Source of the DNA: Thioalkalivibrio paradoxus
GTDB lineage: Bacteria; Pseudomonadota; Gammaproteobacteria; Ectothiorhodospirales; Ectothiorhodospiraceae
Assembly: GCA_011390565.1 (NCBI GenBank)
Contig: JAABSC010000014.1
Coordinates: 1 to 50,372 of the forward strand
Reading direction: 5' to 3'
DNA: 50,372 bases
Below, in pieces: positions 15,632 to 24,860 of the stretch; the first letter of the stretch is position 1; each line of letters starts with the position of its first letter. The notes below the pieces were generated by a model. The model saw only the letters and a program-made list of their open reading frames with translations. It was not told where the DNA came from and ran no database searches. The position numbers and the translations under genes were made by a program.

Positions 15632-15850
15632 ATGAAATCTCTCCAGGGAATCACGTTTACCGCCTTCGCAGCGATTGTGCTGCTGAGTTTGAGTGCTTGT
15701 GCAGGCATGTCCTCGCAGGACCGGAACACGGCCATTGGTGCCGGAGCCGGCGCCGTCGGCGGTGCGGTCCTCACGGGTGGCAGCGCCGTCGGAACCGTTG
15801 GCGGGGCAGCCGTTGGCGGAATCATCGGCCACGAAGTCAGCGACGACTGA
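15632..15850 (+). CDS. OsmB-like small glycine-zipper lipoprotein
   Basis: The 72-residue precursor has a lipoprotein signal peptide with lipobox LSAC near residue 23. The mature protein is almost entirely a glycine zipper (IGAGAGAVGGAVLTGG and VGGAAVGGIIGHE). OsmB, the closest well-known relative in design, is an osmotically induced outer membrane lipoprotein. GAGG precedes the ATG by seven bases. A terminator follows 18 bases after the stop, so this is a single-gene unit. Confidence 0.85.
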   Translation: MKSLQGITFTAFAAIVLLSLSACAGMSSQDRNTAIGAGAGAVGGAVLTGGSAVGTVGGAAVGGIIGHEVSDD

Positions 15851-15867
15851 GTTTTTGCGGAAGAGAA

Positions 15868-15897
15868 TCCCCGCCGGTCCCAGCCGGCAGGGGTTTT
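15868..15897 (+). terminator. Rho-independent terminator after the OsmB-like gene
   Basis: CCCCGCCGG at 15869-15878 region pairs with CCGGCAGGGG around a short loop (one bulged A), followed by TTTTCC. Confidence 0.8.
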
Positions 15898-16193
15898 CCA
15901 GGTTTTGAATTCGGTCGCCGTGCACGCGGAGGCGGCAGCGCGATCGTGCGCTTGCGTCATGAACACGGCGGCCGTCGCAGACGTCGCCGTTGCAGCCGTG
16001 GATCCTGCCGCCCGGCCGGAAATCCGGTTCGCACTTCCCGGAGCAGTGTGGCACTCTCTTGGTCAGGCGCGCCGAAGGTGCTCGGTCAGCTGGTGCATGT
16101 GCAGAATCCCCCGGAGCGCTGGATGAAACGCGAGACTTTCGGCAGGATCCTTCCGAAGTCGTCGTCGCAGCCCTGAGGAAAAGGCGTGCTTCC
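15898..16193. other. Intergenic stretch before the protease gene
   Basis: About 300 bases follow the terminator. No frame shows a convincing start, signal peptide or domain. The protease promoter should be here, but I see no clear hexamers. Confidence 0.4.
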
Positions 16194-16922
16194 ATGATCG
16201 AACCCCTGTTGCTGACCGCCGCGCGGATCTCCACCTTCGACCAGCAGGTCAGCCTGACCAACGCCAGCGGCTTCTTCTTCGCACGCGGTAACCGGTTGTT
16301 TCTGGTGACCAGCCGGCACGTCATGTTCGACGAGCCCAGCGAGCATTTTCCGGACAGGATCGAGATCGAACTCCATACCGATCCCCACAACCTCGCCCGC
16401 TCCACGGGGTTCTCGATTCCGCTTTACCGGAACGGCCAGAGCCTGTGGCGCCAGGCCCAGGACAAGGCGGGGGAGATCGACGTCGCGGTGATCGAACTGG
16501 AATACGGCCGGTTGCCTGGCATGACCCACTACAGCGCCTTCACGCCCCAACACCTGCTCAGGCCATCGGACCAGGTGGAAGTCGGCACATCGCTGCTGGT
16601 GGTCGGCTTTCCACTGGGCTTTCACGATACGCTGCACCACATGCCGGTGGTGCGCCAGGCCGTGGTCGCGTCGTCATTCGGACTGCGTTTTCAGGGCCAG
16701 GGCTATTTTCTGACGGACGCCCGCACCCATCGCGGTACCAGCGGGGCGCCCGTTGTGATGCGCATCGCCCGTCCGGGTCCCGCCCACGCCGCTTTACCCT
16801 GGATGTTGCTGGGCGTGCATTCGTCCCGAATCGACATGGGTACACGCGACCTGGTACTCGATGAGGCCCTCGGACTGAACAGCGCCTGGTACGCGGATAT
16901 TCTGCTCACATTGACGGAATAA
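16194..16922 (+). CDS. Trypsin-like serine protease, apparently cytoplasmic
   Basis: The 242-residue protein has the S1 family layout of a double beta barrel. The putative triad is His in LVTSRHVMF (about residue 42), Asp in GEIDVAVIEL (about 98) and Ser in RGTSGAPV (about 184). It begins MIEPLLLTAARI without a signal peptide, unlike DegP-type proteases, and has no PDZ domain. The start is uncertain: GAGGAAAAGG lies 11-20 bases before ATG 16194. The substrate is unknown; the lack of export and of a PDZ domain suggests a dedicated intracellular role or a start further upstream. Confidence 0.82.
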   Translation: MIEPLLLTAARISTFDQQVSLTNASGFFFARGNRLFLVTSRHVMFDEPSEHFPDRIEIELHTDPHNLARSTGFSIPLYRNGQSLWRQAQDKAGEIDVAVIELEYGRLPGMTHYSAFTPQHLLRPSDQVEVGTSLLVVGFPLGFHDTLHHMPVVRQAVVASSFGLRFQGQGYFLTDARTHRGTSGAPVVMRIARPGPAHAALPWMLLGVHSSRIDMGTRDLVLDEALGLNSAWYADILLTLTE

Positions 16923-17060
16923 TGATGGCCCGGGCGTACCGGAACATCATCGTGGCCGCGCCGCCGGCGCCGTGATCGTGGCGAGGCAGGGGCGGCCCGG
17001 CGGCACCGGATGGCCGTGCACGGACTGCGGCCATCCGGGACGTCCCGGTTCGGGCAGGTT

Positions 17061-17492
17061 TCAGCGAACGGTGATCGTGATCGGTTCCGAGACCAGGGGC
17101 GGATCGAAACTCACGTGCCGGTAGTCCATGAACAGCAGCTGCAGCGTGTGGGTGCCGGCAGGGAGGTCGAGGCTGGCCTCGGTCTGGCCGCCGCCGAAGT
17201 GGCGCGTGTTGTCCGAGAACGGCAGGGAGGCGTTCAGATCCACCTCTTCGAGCGGCGTGTTCACCAGGAGGTGATGGTGTCCGGTGTTGTCGACCTCGAC
17301 TCCAGCAGGCGCGACCCCCATTCCGCGCAGACCCATGCGCACCGTGACGGGGCCTTCGATGGTGTCACCGTCTGATGGTGAGATGAGATAAACCTCGGCC
17401 CCCTCGGCCGGCGCACTCCGCTCAAGGGAAAATGCGAGGGTCGGTGCCAGCAACAGGATGGCGGCCATGGATAGTGCGATCTTGTGCATCAT
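17061..17492 (-). CDS. Secreted DUF4399 protein
   Basis: The 143-residue precursor has a signal peptide (residues 1-21). The mature protein contains EVYLISPSDGDTIEGPVTV, GMGVAPAGVEVDNTGHHHL, HFGGGQTEASLDLPAGTH and a final PPLVSEPITITV, the conserved blocks of DUF4399. The clustered histidines hint at metal binding. GAGGAG six bases before ATG 17492 fixes the start; the ATG three bases on is less well spaced. Function is not known. The next gene on this strand upstream is the secreted DsrE-like protein. Confidence 0.85.
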   Translation of the reverse strand: MMHKIALSMAAILLLAPTLAFSLERSAPAEGAEVYLISPSDGDTIEGPVTVRMGLRGMGVAPAGVEVDNTGHHHLLVNTPLEEVDLNASLPFSDNTRHFGGGQTEASLDLPAGTHTLQLLFMDYRHVSFDPPLVSEPITITVR

Positions 17493-17706
17493 GATGGTCT
17501 CCTCGGGTGGTTTTTGCGGGCTTCTGCGGCCCGTTCGGACGACTCGTCCGTGGTGTGGGCCCGTATCGGGCCTCACCCAAGGATAGGCGTGCCGCCGGTC
17601 GCCGTGTCAAATTCAGCCCTCGAATACGGCGTCTGGTCGGGTCCGTGAACAACGGTTGCGGTCGTGTCGCCGCCGCACGTGTCCGGACCGATCGCCGCTT
17701 CCCCGA

Positions 17707-18150
17707 TCACGGCGCGATGTGCACGTAGCCCTGGCCCACCAGGTCGATGATGCGCACGGCGCCGGACGGTGTACTGGTGGCCTCGGACACCAGGAACAGG
17801 CGCTGCCCCTCGCGTTGCTCGGTGCTGTCCACGGTGATCTGGCAGTAGGTGAAGCGCACGCCTTTTTCCGCGGCAAGCTCCGTGATGCGTTCGGCGAACG
17901 GGCTCGGGCGTCGCAGCAGGGTCAGCCCGGGTCCGAAGGCCACGATCTCCACGTCCACCTCGCCGATCCCGTAATGATTGACCAGATTGGTGGCGACGCT
18001 GAGGACCATGGTCTGGCGGATGGGGTCATGGTCGCTGAGCTGCAGGGCGACCCGCGGAATCGGGGTGGCGTCCGGTGTCTCGGCCCAGGCCTGCGGAAGG
18101 GCCAATACCAGAAGCAGCGCAAGAGAGAAGAGAGCGGTGAACGTACGCAT
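17707..18150 (-). CDS. Periplasmic DsrE-like protein
   Basis: The 147-residue precursor has a signal peptide ending AWAET. The remaining 120 residues follow the DsrE/F fold pattern: a first strand PRVALQLSD, a helix, VDVEIVAFGPGLTLL, a helix (ERITELAAEKGVRFTYC) with a single cysteine in the position conserved in the family, and a final IIDLVGQGYVHI. Cytoplasmic members pass sulfur in dissimilatory sulfur metabolism; secreted members are common but unassigned. GGAGG precedes ATG 18150. Whether this protein handles sulfur is inference only. Confidence 0.8.
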   Translation of the reverse strand: MRTFTALFSLALLLVLALPQAWAETPDATPIPRVALQLSDHDPIRQTMVLSVATNLVNHYGIGEVDVEIVAFGPGLTLLRRPSPFAERITELAAEKGVRFTYCQITVDSTEQREGQRLFLVSEATSTPSGAVRIIDLVGQGYVHIAP

Positions 18151-18265
18151 GGCGGTCCTCCAGTCGGGGTGCGGGCGTAGCACAGGGTCGGTCTTCATAC
18201 GGACCGTCGGGAGTCGGCCCGCTGTGGATCCGATGGTACTACGCCAACGACCGTGCGCTTCGGAA

Positions 18266-19861
18266 TCAGCCCCCGAGCAGGATGACCAGCTTGAACAGGC
18301 TGGCTGCCAGGAGCGCGGTGGCCGGCACGGTGATGATCCAGGCAGCGACGATGCGCACCACCAGGGAGCGCTTGACCAGTTGGCTCTCGTACGCTTTCTT
18401 CAGCGCCTTGCGTTCCTTCTTGGCGAACAGGCTGGACTCGGCCGATTCCTTGTGGCGCCGCTTCATCTCCGCGAGCATCAGGCGCTTCTCGATGACCGGC
18501 GCGGCCTCGAAACGGCGCAGGTATTCTTCCACCTTGGCCCGTTCCTCGCCCTCGTGTCCGGCGATGATCGTCGCCTCCATCTTCGCGTAGTTCATCTTGA
18601 GGTATTCGCGCAGGAAACCGACGCCAAAGAGGGCGCCGATGGTCACGTGGGTGGTGGACACGGGCATGCCCAGTTGCGCGGCGATGATCACGGTGATGGC
18701 CGCCGCGATCGCGATGGAAAACGCGCGCATGCGGTCGATTTCGGTGATCTCCTTGCCCACGGTGCGGATCAGCTTCGATCCGTACAATGCCAGCCCCGCC
18801 GCAAGGCCAAGTGCGCCGAGTACCAGGATCCACATCGGCGTGGCTGCGCGGCTGGCGATCTCGCCACTCTGGATCGCCTCGTAGATCGCCGCCAGCGGCC
18901 CGACCGCATTGGCGACGTCGTTGGCGCCGTGGGCAAAGCTGAGCAGCGCGGCGGCGAAGATCAGCGGCAGTGTGAAGAGTTCGTTGACCCCCTCCTTGCT
19001 GTTTTCCATCCGCAGGGCATGTCGTTGAATGATGCCGCGGAGCAGGAAAAAGACCGCGATGCCGAAGCCCAGTCCCGCGAGTGCCGCGCGACCCACCGGG
19101 AGCCGGTAGATGTCCCCGAGCCCCTTGATCAGCATGAAGGTGGCGAAGGCCCAGGCCATGACGGCCACCAGCCACGGGACGACCCGGCCTGCTGCCGAGT
19201 GCATCTCCCCGCGGTAGGTGATGGTGCGCTTGATGATGTAGAGGAAGAAGGCCGCGATCACCCCACCCATGAGCGGGGAGATCACCCAGCTTGCAACGAT
19301 CTGCCCGATCGTGCCCCAGTTGACCAGGCCCCAGCCGCCGGCGGCGATTCCGGCGCCCATCACCGCGCCGATGATCGAATGCGTGGTCGAGACCGGCGCA
19401 CCGAGAGCGGTGGCAAGGTTGAGCCAGAGCGCGCCGGCGAGCAGCGCGGAGAACATGAGCCAGGCGAAGTCCGAGGTTCGCGCAATGCCGCCCGGATCGA
19501 TGATGCCGCCCTTGATGGTGCCGACGACGTTGCCGCCTGCGACGATCGCGCCCATGGCCTCGAAGATCGCCGCGATGACGATGGCCCCGCCCAGGGTGAT
19601 GGCACCGGAGCCGACCGCTGGCCCGAGATTGTTGGCGACGTCGTTCGCGCCGATGTTCATCGCCATGTAGGCGCCGACGATCGCCGAGGAGACCAGGAGC
19701 AGGAGTCCCTGTGGCGTCAGTGCGGGTATGCCGCGAGTCTGCAGCAGTGCGTAGACGAAGACGCCGATCATGAAGACCAGGCCTGCGGTCAGGCGCAGGT
19801 ACTCGTGGCTCCAGACCAGTTTTCCCGAGCCGCCTGTCGGGATTTCAGCGCGAAAGGCCAT
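18266..19861 (-). CDS. PiT family inorganic phosphate transporter
   Basis: The 531-residue membrane protein carries the two duplicated PiT signatures, GANDVANNLGP (about 72) and HGANDVANAVGP (about 310), plus the paired GAPVSTTHSIIGA and GMPVSTTHVTIGA motifs. Around ten membrane helices are evident, with a charged cytoplasmic segment (about 430-495). It imports metal-phosphate by proton or sodium symport at low affinity. No PhoU-like (DUF47) partner is adjacent. A Pho-box-like site lies 10 bases before ATG 19861; if that is the promoter, the true start may be further in, for example at Met31. Confidence 0.93.
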   Translation of the reverse strand: MAFRAEIPTGGSGKLVWSHEYLRLTAGLVFMIGVFVYALLQTRGIPALTPQGLLLLVSSAIVGAYMAMNIGANDVANNLGPAVGSGAITLGGAIVIAAIFEAMGAIVAGGNVVGTIKGGIIDPGGIARTSDFAWLMFSALLAGALWLNLATALGAPVSTTHSIIGAVMGAGIAAGGWGLVNWGTIGQIVASWVISPLMGGVIAAFFLYIIKRTITYRGEMHSAAGRVVPWLVAVMAWAFATFMLIKGLGDIYRLPVGRAALAGLGFGIAVFFLLRGIIQRHALRMENSKEGVNELFTLPLIFAAALLSFAHGANDVANAVGPLAAIYEAIQSGEIASRAATPMWILVLGALGLAAGLALYGSKLIRTVGKEITEIDRMRAFSIAIAAAITVIIAAQLGMPVSTTHVTIGALFGVGFLREYLKMNYAKMEATIIAGHEGEERAKVEEYLRRFEAAPVIEKRLMLAEMKRRHKESAESSLFAKKERKALKKAYESQLVKRSLVVRIVAAWIITVPATALLAASLFKLVILLGG

Positions 19862-19871
19862 CGGACGCCTT

Positions 19872-19889
19872 GTTACAGTTTTATGACAG
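19872..19889 (-). promoter_or_regulatory. Pho-box-like PhoB binding site upstream of the PiT gene
   Basis: Read on the minus strand the site is CTGTCATAAAACTGTAAC, matching the E. coli Pho box CTGTCATAAATCTGTCAC at 16 of 18 positions, including both CTGT half-sites with 11-base spacing. It lies just before the phosphate transporter start codon and in the same orientation. Confidence 0.6.
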
Positions 19890-20002
19890 GCGCAATCCTA
19901 CCCGTTGGCGGGCACCGTTGTCAGGTCTTGCACAGGGTTTCTTGGCGGCGCGCCCGCTTATGCCATGCGTCATCGAAGGACGCCGCCAGACGAAGCCCCG
20001 CC

Positions 20003-23000
20003 TCAGGGGCCTGTCTCGGCGGCTTCGGCCACGGCTGCCGGGCTCTCCGGGTCGCCCCGAAGTTCCTGATCGCCGACCCGAATCCGAAGCAGTTGGTGCG
20101 GCGCCTCGGCGCGGACCAGCAACTCGAAGATCTGGGCACCCTCTGCATCGAGCGCCGGTCGTTCCACCAGCAGTCGGCCCAGCGGAGGCGGCATCGACCC
20201 GAGCAACGCGGCACGAAGGCGCAGCACCGGGATGTCCTGTTCCGCTGATTGCAGGGTCTCGCGGCCCTCGAGCGTCAGCGACAGCCTGCTTACGTGCGGT
20301 TCCAGGTGGGCGGTGTAGAAGGTTCCGGTATTGGACCCCTGGACCCGCTGATAACCCGCAAGGTCGAAGAGGTACAGCGTCTGGGGTTCGCTCTCGGCAA
20401 GGTGCAGGAACGGTATCAGGCTCAGGACTTGGTGGGCGTCGAACAGGCCCTCGGGCAGCGACAGCTGGAGCGCGTCGTCCCCCTGCTCCTCATTGTGGGC
20501 CTTCAGACCCAGGAGTGGTCCGCCGTACACGACTTCGATGTCCAGGGTGAGATCGTCCCTTTCGGCGATCAGGCGTTCGGTTCGGATCACCGGGCGACCG
20601 GTTTCGGGGTCGATGAGCACGATCGGGCCCGGAAGCACGCCGTCCGCCGTTGCGGAACCGGTTGTATCATCGAAGTGCTCGTTTTCGAAGACCAGAAAGG
20701 CGAGATCGACCAGCGATGGACCCAGGTGGTCGTCCATCAGCACGAACGCGTCTTCCGCCTCCCGGATCGTCTGAAGACCGTCGGTCGGGATATCCATCGC
20801 AACGAACAGCGGCGTGATCCATTCGAGGAAGGCCGCACGTTCGTCCTCGGTCGTCCAGAAGGGCGGCCAGTCCAGTTCCTCGGCGAAAAGGGTCTGCAGC
20901 GCCTCGTGGGCCTCGGCCCCGATCTGGCCGATGATCTCCGCCTCGGCCTCGGGGGGTACCGGCATGGGCGCGGCATCCCACGCCTGCACGTGCTCCAGGA
21001 GGACCCGACCATCCAAGGTCGTGCTGCGCATCGCGATACGCACGCGCTCCCGGCCATCGCTCACGGTGATGGCCTGGGGTTCGAGCCGGTTCAGGCGGAC
21101 TGGTGGCAGGGTCTTGGGCAGCGCATCCAGGGCCAGCATCGCCGGCCGTCGCGGCGTGTCCTCGGGGGTCTCGGCCTCAATGCGCAGCGGTGGCAGCGCA
21201 CTGTGGCTCACCCGGCTGATCACGAAGCGATCGACCCGTGTCGACTCACCGAGCACGAGTTCATCCAGCGGCCCGCCGAGCGGGTTGACGGGTACATCGA
21301 AGATGCGGCGTTCGTCGCGCTCGCCCGCTTGAGGCGTGACACGGTGCTGATCCACCACGATCAGATCGGGTTCCAGTACCTGGTATTCGTACACCTCGGC
21401 GGCTTCCCCCATCAGGCGGGCGAGCCGGTTGCCGGAAGCCGGAAGCGGCAGCGTGAACGCAGACCGCATCTGATTCTGGCTGCGCGTCTGCGCCGGTTCC
21501 ACATGAATCACATCCAGCCCGGCGTAGACCGTTCCGTGGGCCTCGACCGCATCCGGCTCCAGGTAGCGCGCGGCGGCGGGTGCCGCGTCAGTGGGGGGAC
21601 GCCTTGCCGGCGTCGAAACCACCAGGCGCAACGTGGCATCGACCTCCTTCAGGCGGGAATCGAAGGTGAGCCACGGGCTTTTGTCCCAGGTGACTTCGAA
21701 GTCACTCTTACCGTGGTCGAAGAAATCGCGCGGCGAGGGAAAGCCGGGCGCCTCCTGCAGACAGTCCAGGGAGGGCAGGACCCAGAACTGCAGTTGCGCC
21801 TGGTTGCTCCTGAAACTGGCGCCCGGCTCGAGCACGATGCGCATCCCGATGGGGGAGCCCTGCAAGGTCCCCCCCATCGCCGGCGACAGGCTCGCCGAGG
21901 CCGGCCCGGCATTGACCCAACCGCGTCGCTCGGGATTCCCGATGACGATGCGCGGCACCCGGATGTCATAGCGCCCCCGCACCTGTTCGACCTCCATCGC
22001 CTCGAAATGCAGGCGCCGCACCTTGCCCTCGAAGCTGAACTCCAGCACATTGGCGAAGCTGGGATCGCCGTACACGATCTCATCGGCACATCCCGCCAGC
22101 GCTGCTTCGCGTTCTGCCGCCTCCGCCTGCTCGGCACGTTCCTGCTCCGCGGCGGCCGCCGCCTCGGCCGCCTCGACCCGCGCGAGCAAGGTGGCGCGTT
22201 GCGCCTCGGATGGGACCGCGACCAGTTCGCCGTTGCGGTTGAAGTAGCCGTAGAAGGCGTTGTCGAAGACCTTGTAGTCGCCTGCGCCGAGGGTCATGGA
22301 GAACCCCGAGTTGCGCAGATTGAAGACGGCACGCGCCAGCCCGTTCGTGAAGGATCCCAGCTCCCGCACTGCGTCCAGCATCGGATGGGCAAAAGCCCGT
22401 TCACCCGCGGTATCGATGAAGTGCCAACCGGTTTCGTCCTTGACCGCGGCCAGACCCCCGGCGAACGGCTGGGCCTCCTCATACCGGGCGGCAATGACCA
22501 GTTTCTCGTTTTTGTCGATGTAGCCATGGTGGCGGCCATCGCGCACTGGCGCGAGCCCATCGCGGAAGGGGCCGGCCGAGCGAAAGCGGGGCTTCACCTC
22601 GATGGCTCCGGTTGGGTCCAGATAGCCGGCGGCTGCATAGTGGCCGTCGCGATGCGAGGCCGGCTCGGCCTCGATGGCCGCCAGGCCCTCCGAAAAACTG
22701 TGAGCGCGGTACAGCTGCGGTTCGATCGCCCAGGCACCGTCGCGGTCGATGTAGCCCCATCGGCGCTGGCCGTTCGCATCGCGGACAGCCACGGCCGCCA
22801 GGCCCTCGGAGAAATCGAGCGCGTCTTCGTAGATCGCCGGAATCACCAAGGTACCGTCCCGATCGACGAATCCGAAATTCTGCTCGCGTGTGCGGATCCG
22901 TCCCCGGCCCTCGGCGAAGGAATACGCCGCGCTGAAGCCCCCGCGAATGACGATCGCGCCGTCGCGGTTCGCGTAGGCCACGCTACCCTCATCGAGGACC

Positions 23001-23332
23001 GGAACCAGACCCTCGGAATAATGCCCGGCGGCGGACTGCGGGATGATCTGCCCGGTCTCGAACGAGCCCCTCGGCCATCCCGCATGGCAGAACTGCGGCT
23101 CGAAGGCCGGCGCCCCGTCGGCATCGATGAAGCGCCAGCAAAGCCCGTCGTCGGTAACCGCCGCGAGCCCCTCATGAAAGGGCGTGGTCCAGGCGTAGGT
23201 CGGTTCGATGACCCATTCGCCCTGCACATCGACATAACCCCAGCGATCGAGATCGACCATCGGGAAGAGCGTGGGGCTCGCCAGGAGATGAACCGGAACC
23301 ACCATCAGGAACAGCAGGACCATCCGATGCAT
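20003..23332 (-). CDS. Large secreted WG-repeat protein
   Basis: The 1109-residue protein has a signal peptide (MHRMVLLFLMVVPVHLLAS). Residues about 30-385 hold roughly nine WG (beta-propeller-like) repeats of the pattern WGY.D..G...I.P.Y....F.EGLA.V. An Ala/Glu-rich helical stretch (about 395-425) leads to a long beta-rich region without a family I recognise. The C-terminal half contains several conserved-looking blocks but no catalytic motif. ATG 23332 is preferred over an upstream TTG; GGGG lies ahead of it. It probably works in the periplasm or at the surface as a binding or scaffold protein. Neighbours on the same strand are the REC-EAL gene upstream and PiT downstream. Confidence 0.8.
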   Translation of the reverse strand: MHRMVLLFLMVVPVHLLASPTLFPMVDLDRWGYVDVQGEWVIEPTYAWTTPFHEGLAAVTDDGLCWRFIDADGAPAFEPQFCHAGWPRGSFETGQIIPQSAAGHYSEGLVPVLDEGSVAYANRDGAIVIRGGFSAAYSFAEGRGRIRTREQNFGFVDRDGTLVIPAIYEDALDFSEGLAAVAVRDANGQRRWGYIDRDGAWAIEPQLYRAHSFSEGLAAIEAEPASHRDGHYAAAGYLDPTGAIEVKPRFRSAGPFRDGLAPVRDGRHHGYIDKNEKLVIAARYEEAQPFAGGLAAVKDETGWHFIDTAGERAFAHPMLDAVRELGSFTNGLARAVFNLRNSGFSMTLGAGDYKVFDNAFYGYFNRNGELVAVPSEAQRATLLARVEAAEAAAAAEQERAEQAEAAEREAALAGCADEIVYGDPSFANVLEFSFEGKVRRLHFEAMEVEQVRGRYDIRVPRIVIGNPERRGWVNAGPASASLSPAMGGTLQGSPIGMRIVLEPGASFRSNQAQLQFWVLPSLDCLQEAPGFPSPRDFFDHGKSDFEVTWDKSPWLTFDSRLKEVDATLRLVVSTPARRPPTDAAPAAARYLEPDAVEAHGTVYAGLDVIHVEPAQTRSQNQMRSAFTLPLPASGNRLARLMGEAAEVYEYQVLEPDLIVVDQHRVTPQAGERDERRIFDVPVNPLGGPLDELVLGESTRVDRFVISRVSHSALPPLRIEAETPEDTPRRPAMLALDALPKTLPPVRLNRLEPQAITVSDGRERVRIAMRSTTLDGRVLLEHVQAWDAAPMPVPPEAEAEIIGQIGAEAHEALQTLFAEELDWPPFWTTEDERAAFLEWITPLFVAMDIPTDGLQTIREAEDAFVLMDDHLGPSLVDLAFLVFENEHFDDTTGSATADGVLPGPIVLIDPETGRPVIRTERLIAERDDLTLDIEVVYGGPLLGLKAHNEEQGDDALQLSLPEGLFDAHQVLSLIPFLHLAESEPQTLYLFDLAGYQRVQGSNTGTFYTAHLEPHVSRLSLTLEGRETLQSAEQDIPVLRLRAALLGSMPPPLGRLLVERPALDAEGAQIFELLVRAEAPHQLLRIRVGDQELRGDPESPAAVAEAAETGP

Positions 23333-23458
23333 CTTGAACCCCAATGTCAAAACCGGGGGCTATGGTAGTCCCAGGACTCGTTTGATTGTCAACGAGCGTG
23401 TGGTCGCCGACGCCGGGCATCGCCGTAGGGAGCGGGTGCAGCCACGGTGCCGACCCTG

Positions 23459-24637
23459 CTACGCCCCGGCACTCGCATTCGGCACGGAGAAGGTATCCGC
23501 CAGAAGCTCCAGAGGGGCGGGCTTTCCGAACAGATAGCCCTGCGCGAGATCGATGCCTGCTTCGATCAGCACCTGACGTTGTGCCTCCGTTTCCACCCCT
23601 TCGGCGACCACCTGCAGTTCGAGTGTCTGCCCGAAGCGGATCATGGCCCGCAGCAGCTTGAGTGCTTTCGCCGAATCGAACATTTCCGAGACAAACGAGA
23701 CATCGAGCTTCATCGTGTCGAACGGGAGTTCCGCGAGCACCCGCATCGAGGAATGGCCGATCCCGAAATCATCGATCGCCAGCGACATGCCCATGAGGTG
23801 GATCTGGGCCGCCACGCTGCGCACGATCTCGGGATAGGCGCTCGCGGCACTCTCGGTGATCTCGACCTTGATGGCGCAGGTGTCCCCGAGCCCGTCCACG
23901 AGGCGGCGCATCAGCACCAGCGCCCGTTCCTGCTGCAAGATCAGCGGCGACAGGTTGACCGCGATGAAGCCGAGGCCCGACCCGGCGATCGTCTGGCGCG
24001 ACTCGATCAGACGTTCGAACAGGGTTTCCGTCACCGCGTAGATGAGGTCGGTCGACTCGGCGAGGGGAATGAATTCGTGGGCGCCGAGGACCTTTCCGCT
24101 CGGCAGTTGCAGACGGGCCAGCACCTCCGCGCCCTTCAGGCGGCCGTCGGCCGGCGAAACGATGGGCTGGAAATACGGCGCGATGCGGTCGCGACGGATC
24201 GTTCCCTCAAGGCCCTTCCGGGTCAGGGCTTCCGGCATTTTCAGGGCCTGTCGCGGCCCGTGCGCGGCCTGGGTCAACCGCTTCTTCAGAATCGTGGGAA
24301 GCTCCACCGCGGCCCGGGACTTCGACACGGCTCCGAGAACCTGAATTCCGGCCGAGCGGCCGATGCGTTGGACGGTATCGAGCAGTTCGTCGCCATGTCC
24401 CGACAGGAGCACGACGGGGATCCCTGGATGAGCCTTCCCCAGCCAGTGGATGACCTCGATGCCGCTCTCCTGACCCAGGCCAAGATCGAGCAGGATGAGG
24501 TCGGGATCGTCGGAGGTGAGTGCGGCCTTGAAGGAGGCGACCGATACGTGGAAATCGACGGCATGGCCGAACCTCCTCAGGAATCGATCGAGAACCACCT
24601 CCATCCGGGGGTCGTCATCCAGGCAGATCAGTTGCAT
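23459..24637 (-). CDS. REC-EAL cyclic-di-GMP phosphodiesterase
   Basis: The 392-residue protein has a receiver domain (about 1-120; acidic cluster LDDDP, phospho-acceptor Asp51 in LILLDLG) and an EAL domain (about 145-390). The signature is EVL rather than EAL at 171-173, with the other active-site elements kept: NLSP, KVEITES, DDFGIGHSS, MKLD, EGVETEAQ. It should hydrolyse c-di-GMP to pGpG on phosphorylation of the receiver. Met at 24637 is preferred because AAGAGA lies about six bases before it; the ATG at 24643 is also possible. No cognate kinase is adjacent; the hybrid kinase at 10.1 kb is too distant to link. Confidence 0.9.
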   Translation of the reverse strand: MQLICLDDDPRMEVVLDRFLRRFGHAVDFHVSVASFKAALTSDDPDLILLDLGLGQESGIEVIHWLGKAHPGIPVVLLSGHGDELLDTVQRIGRSAGIQVLGAVSKSRAAVELPTILKKRLTQAAHGPRQALKMPEALTRKGLEGTIRRDRIAPYFQPIVSPADGRLKGAEVLARLQLPSGKVLGAHEFIPLAESTDLIYAVTETLFERLIESRQTIAGSGLGFIAVNLSPLILQQERALVLMRRLVDGLGDTCAIKVEITESAASAYPEIVRSVAAQIHLMGMSLAIDDFGIGHSSMRVLAELPFDTMKLDVSFVSEMFDSAKALKLLRAMIRFGQTLELQVVAEGVETEAQRQVLIEAGIDLAQGYLFGKPAPLELLADTFSVPNASAGA

Positions 24638-24860
24638 GCACATTCTCTTATCATGGCACCGCGTGGCCCGCAATGAGTCCGGGCGCCCTCTGGCCCGCGC
24701 GACCCCGCGCGTTGAAGCACACCCTCCCAGGTTCGCGCGGTGGTTGCACCGCGGGCCCCAATTGGCGTAAATCGTGCTTGGGAAAACGTCAGGATAATCC
24801 AATCACGGGTCGCCGACAGGGGGCTCGTCCAGCCGCAGACGGGATCGACAGGGGGAAAGC

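Noticed and set aside
17978..20248. A 756-residue plus-strand frame opposite the PiT gene
   Set aside because: Composition is Asp/Arg/Gln-rich with no motif; the PiT signatures are on the other strand.
20249..23368. A 1039-residue open frame on the plus strand opposite the WG-repeat gene
   Set aside because: Rich in Arg/Gln/His without domain or signal peptide. It mirrors the minus-strand gene, which has repeats and a signal peptide.
24643..24802. Longer N terminus for the REC-EAL protein
   Set aside because: Upstream residues are Arg/Cys-rich and the receiver domain begins at 24637.
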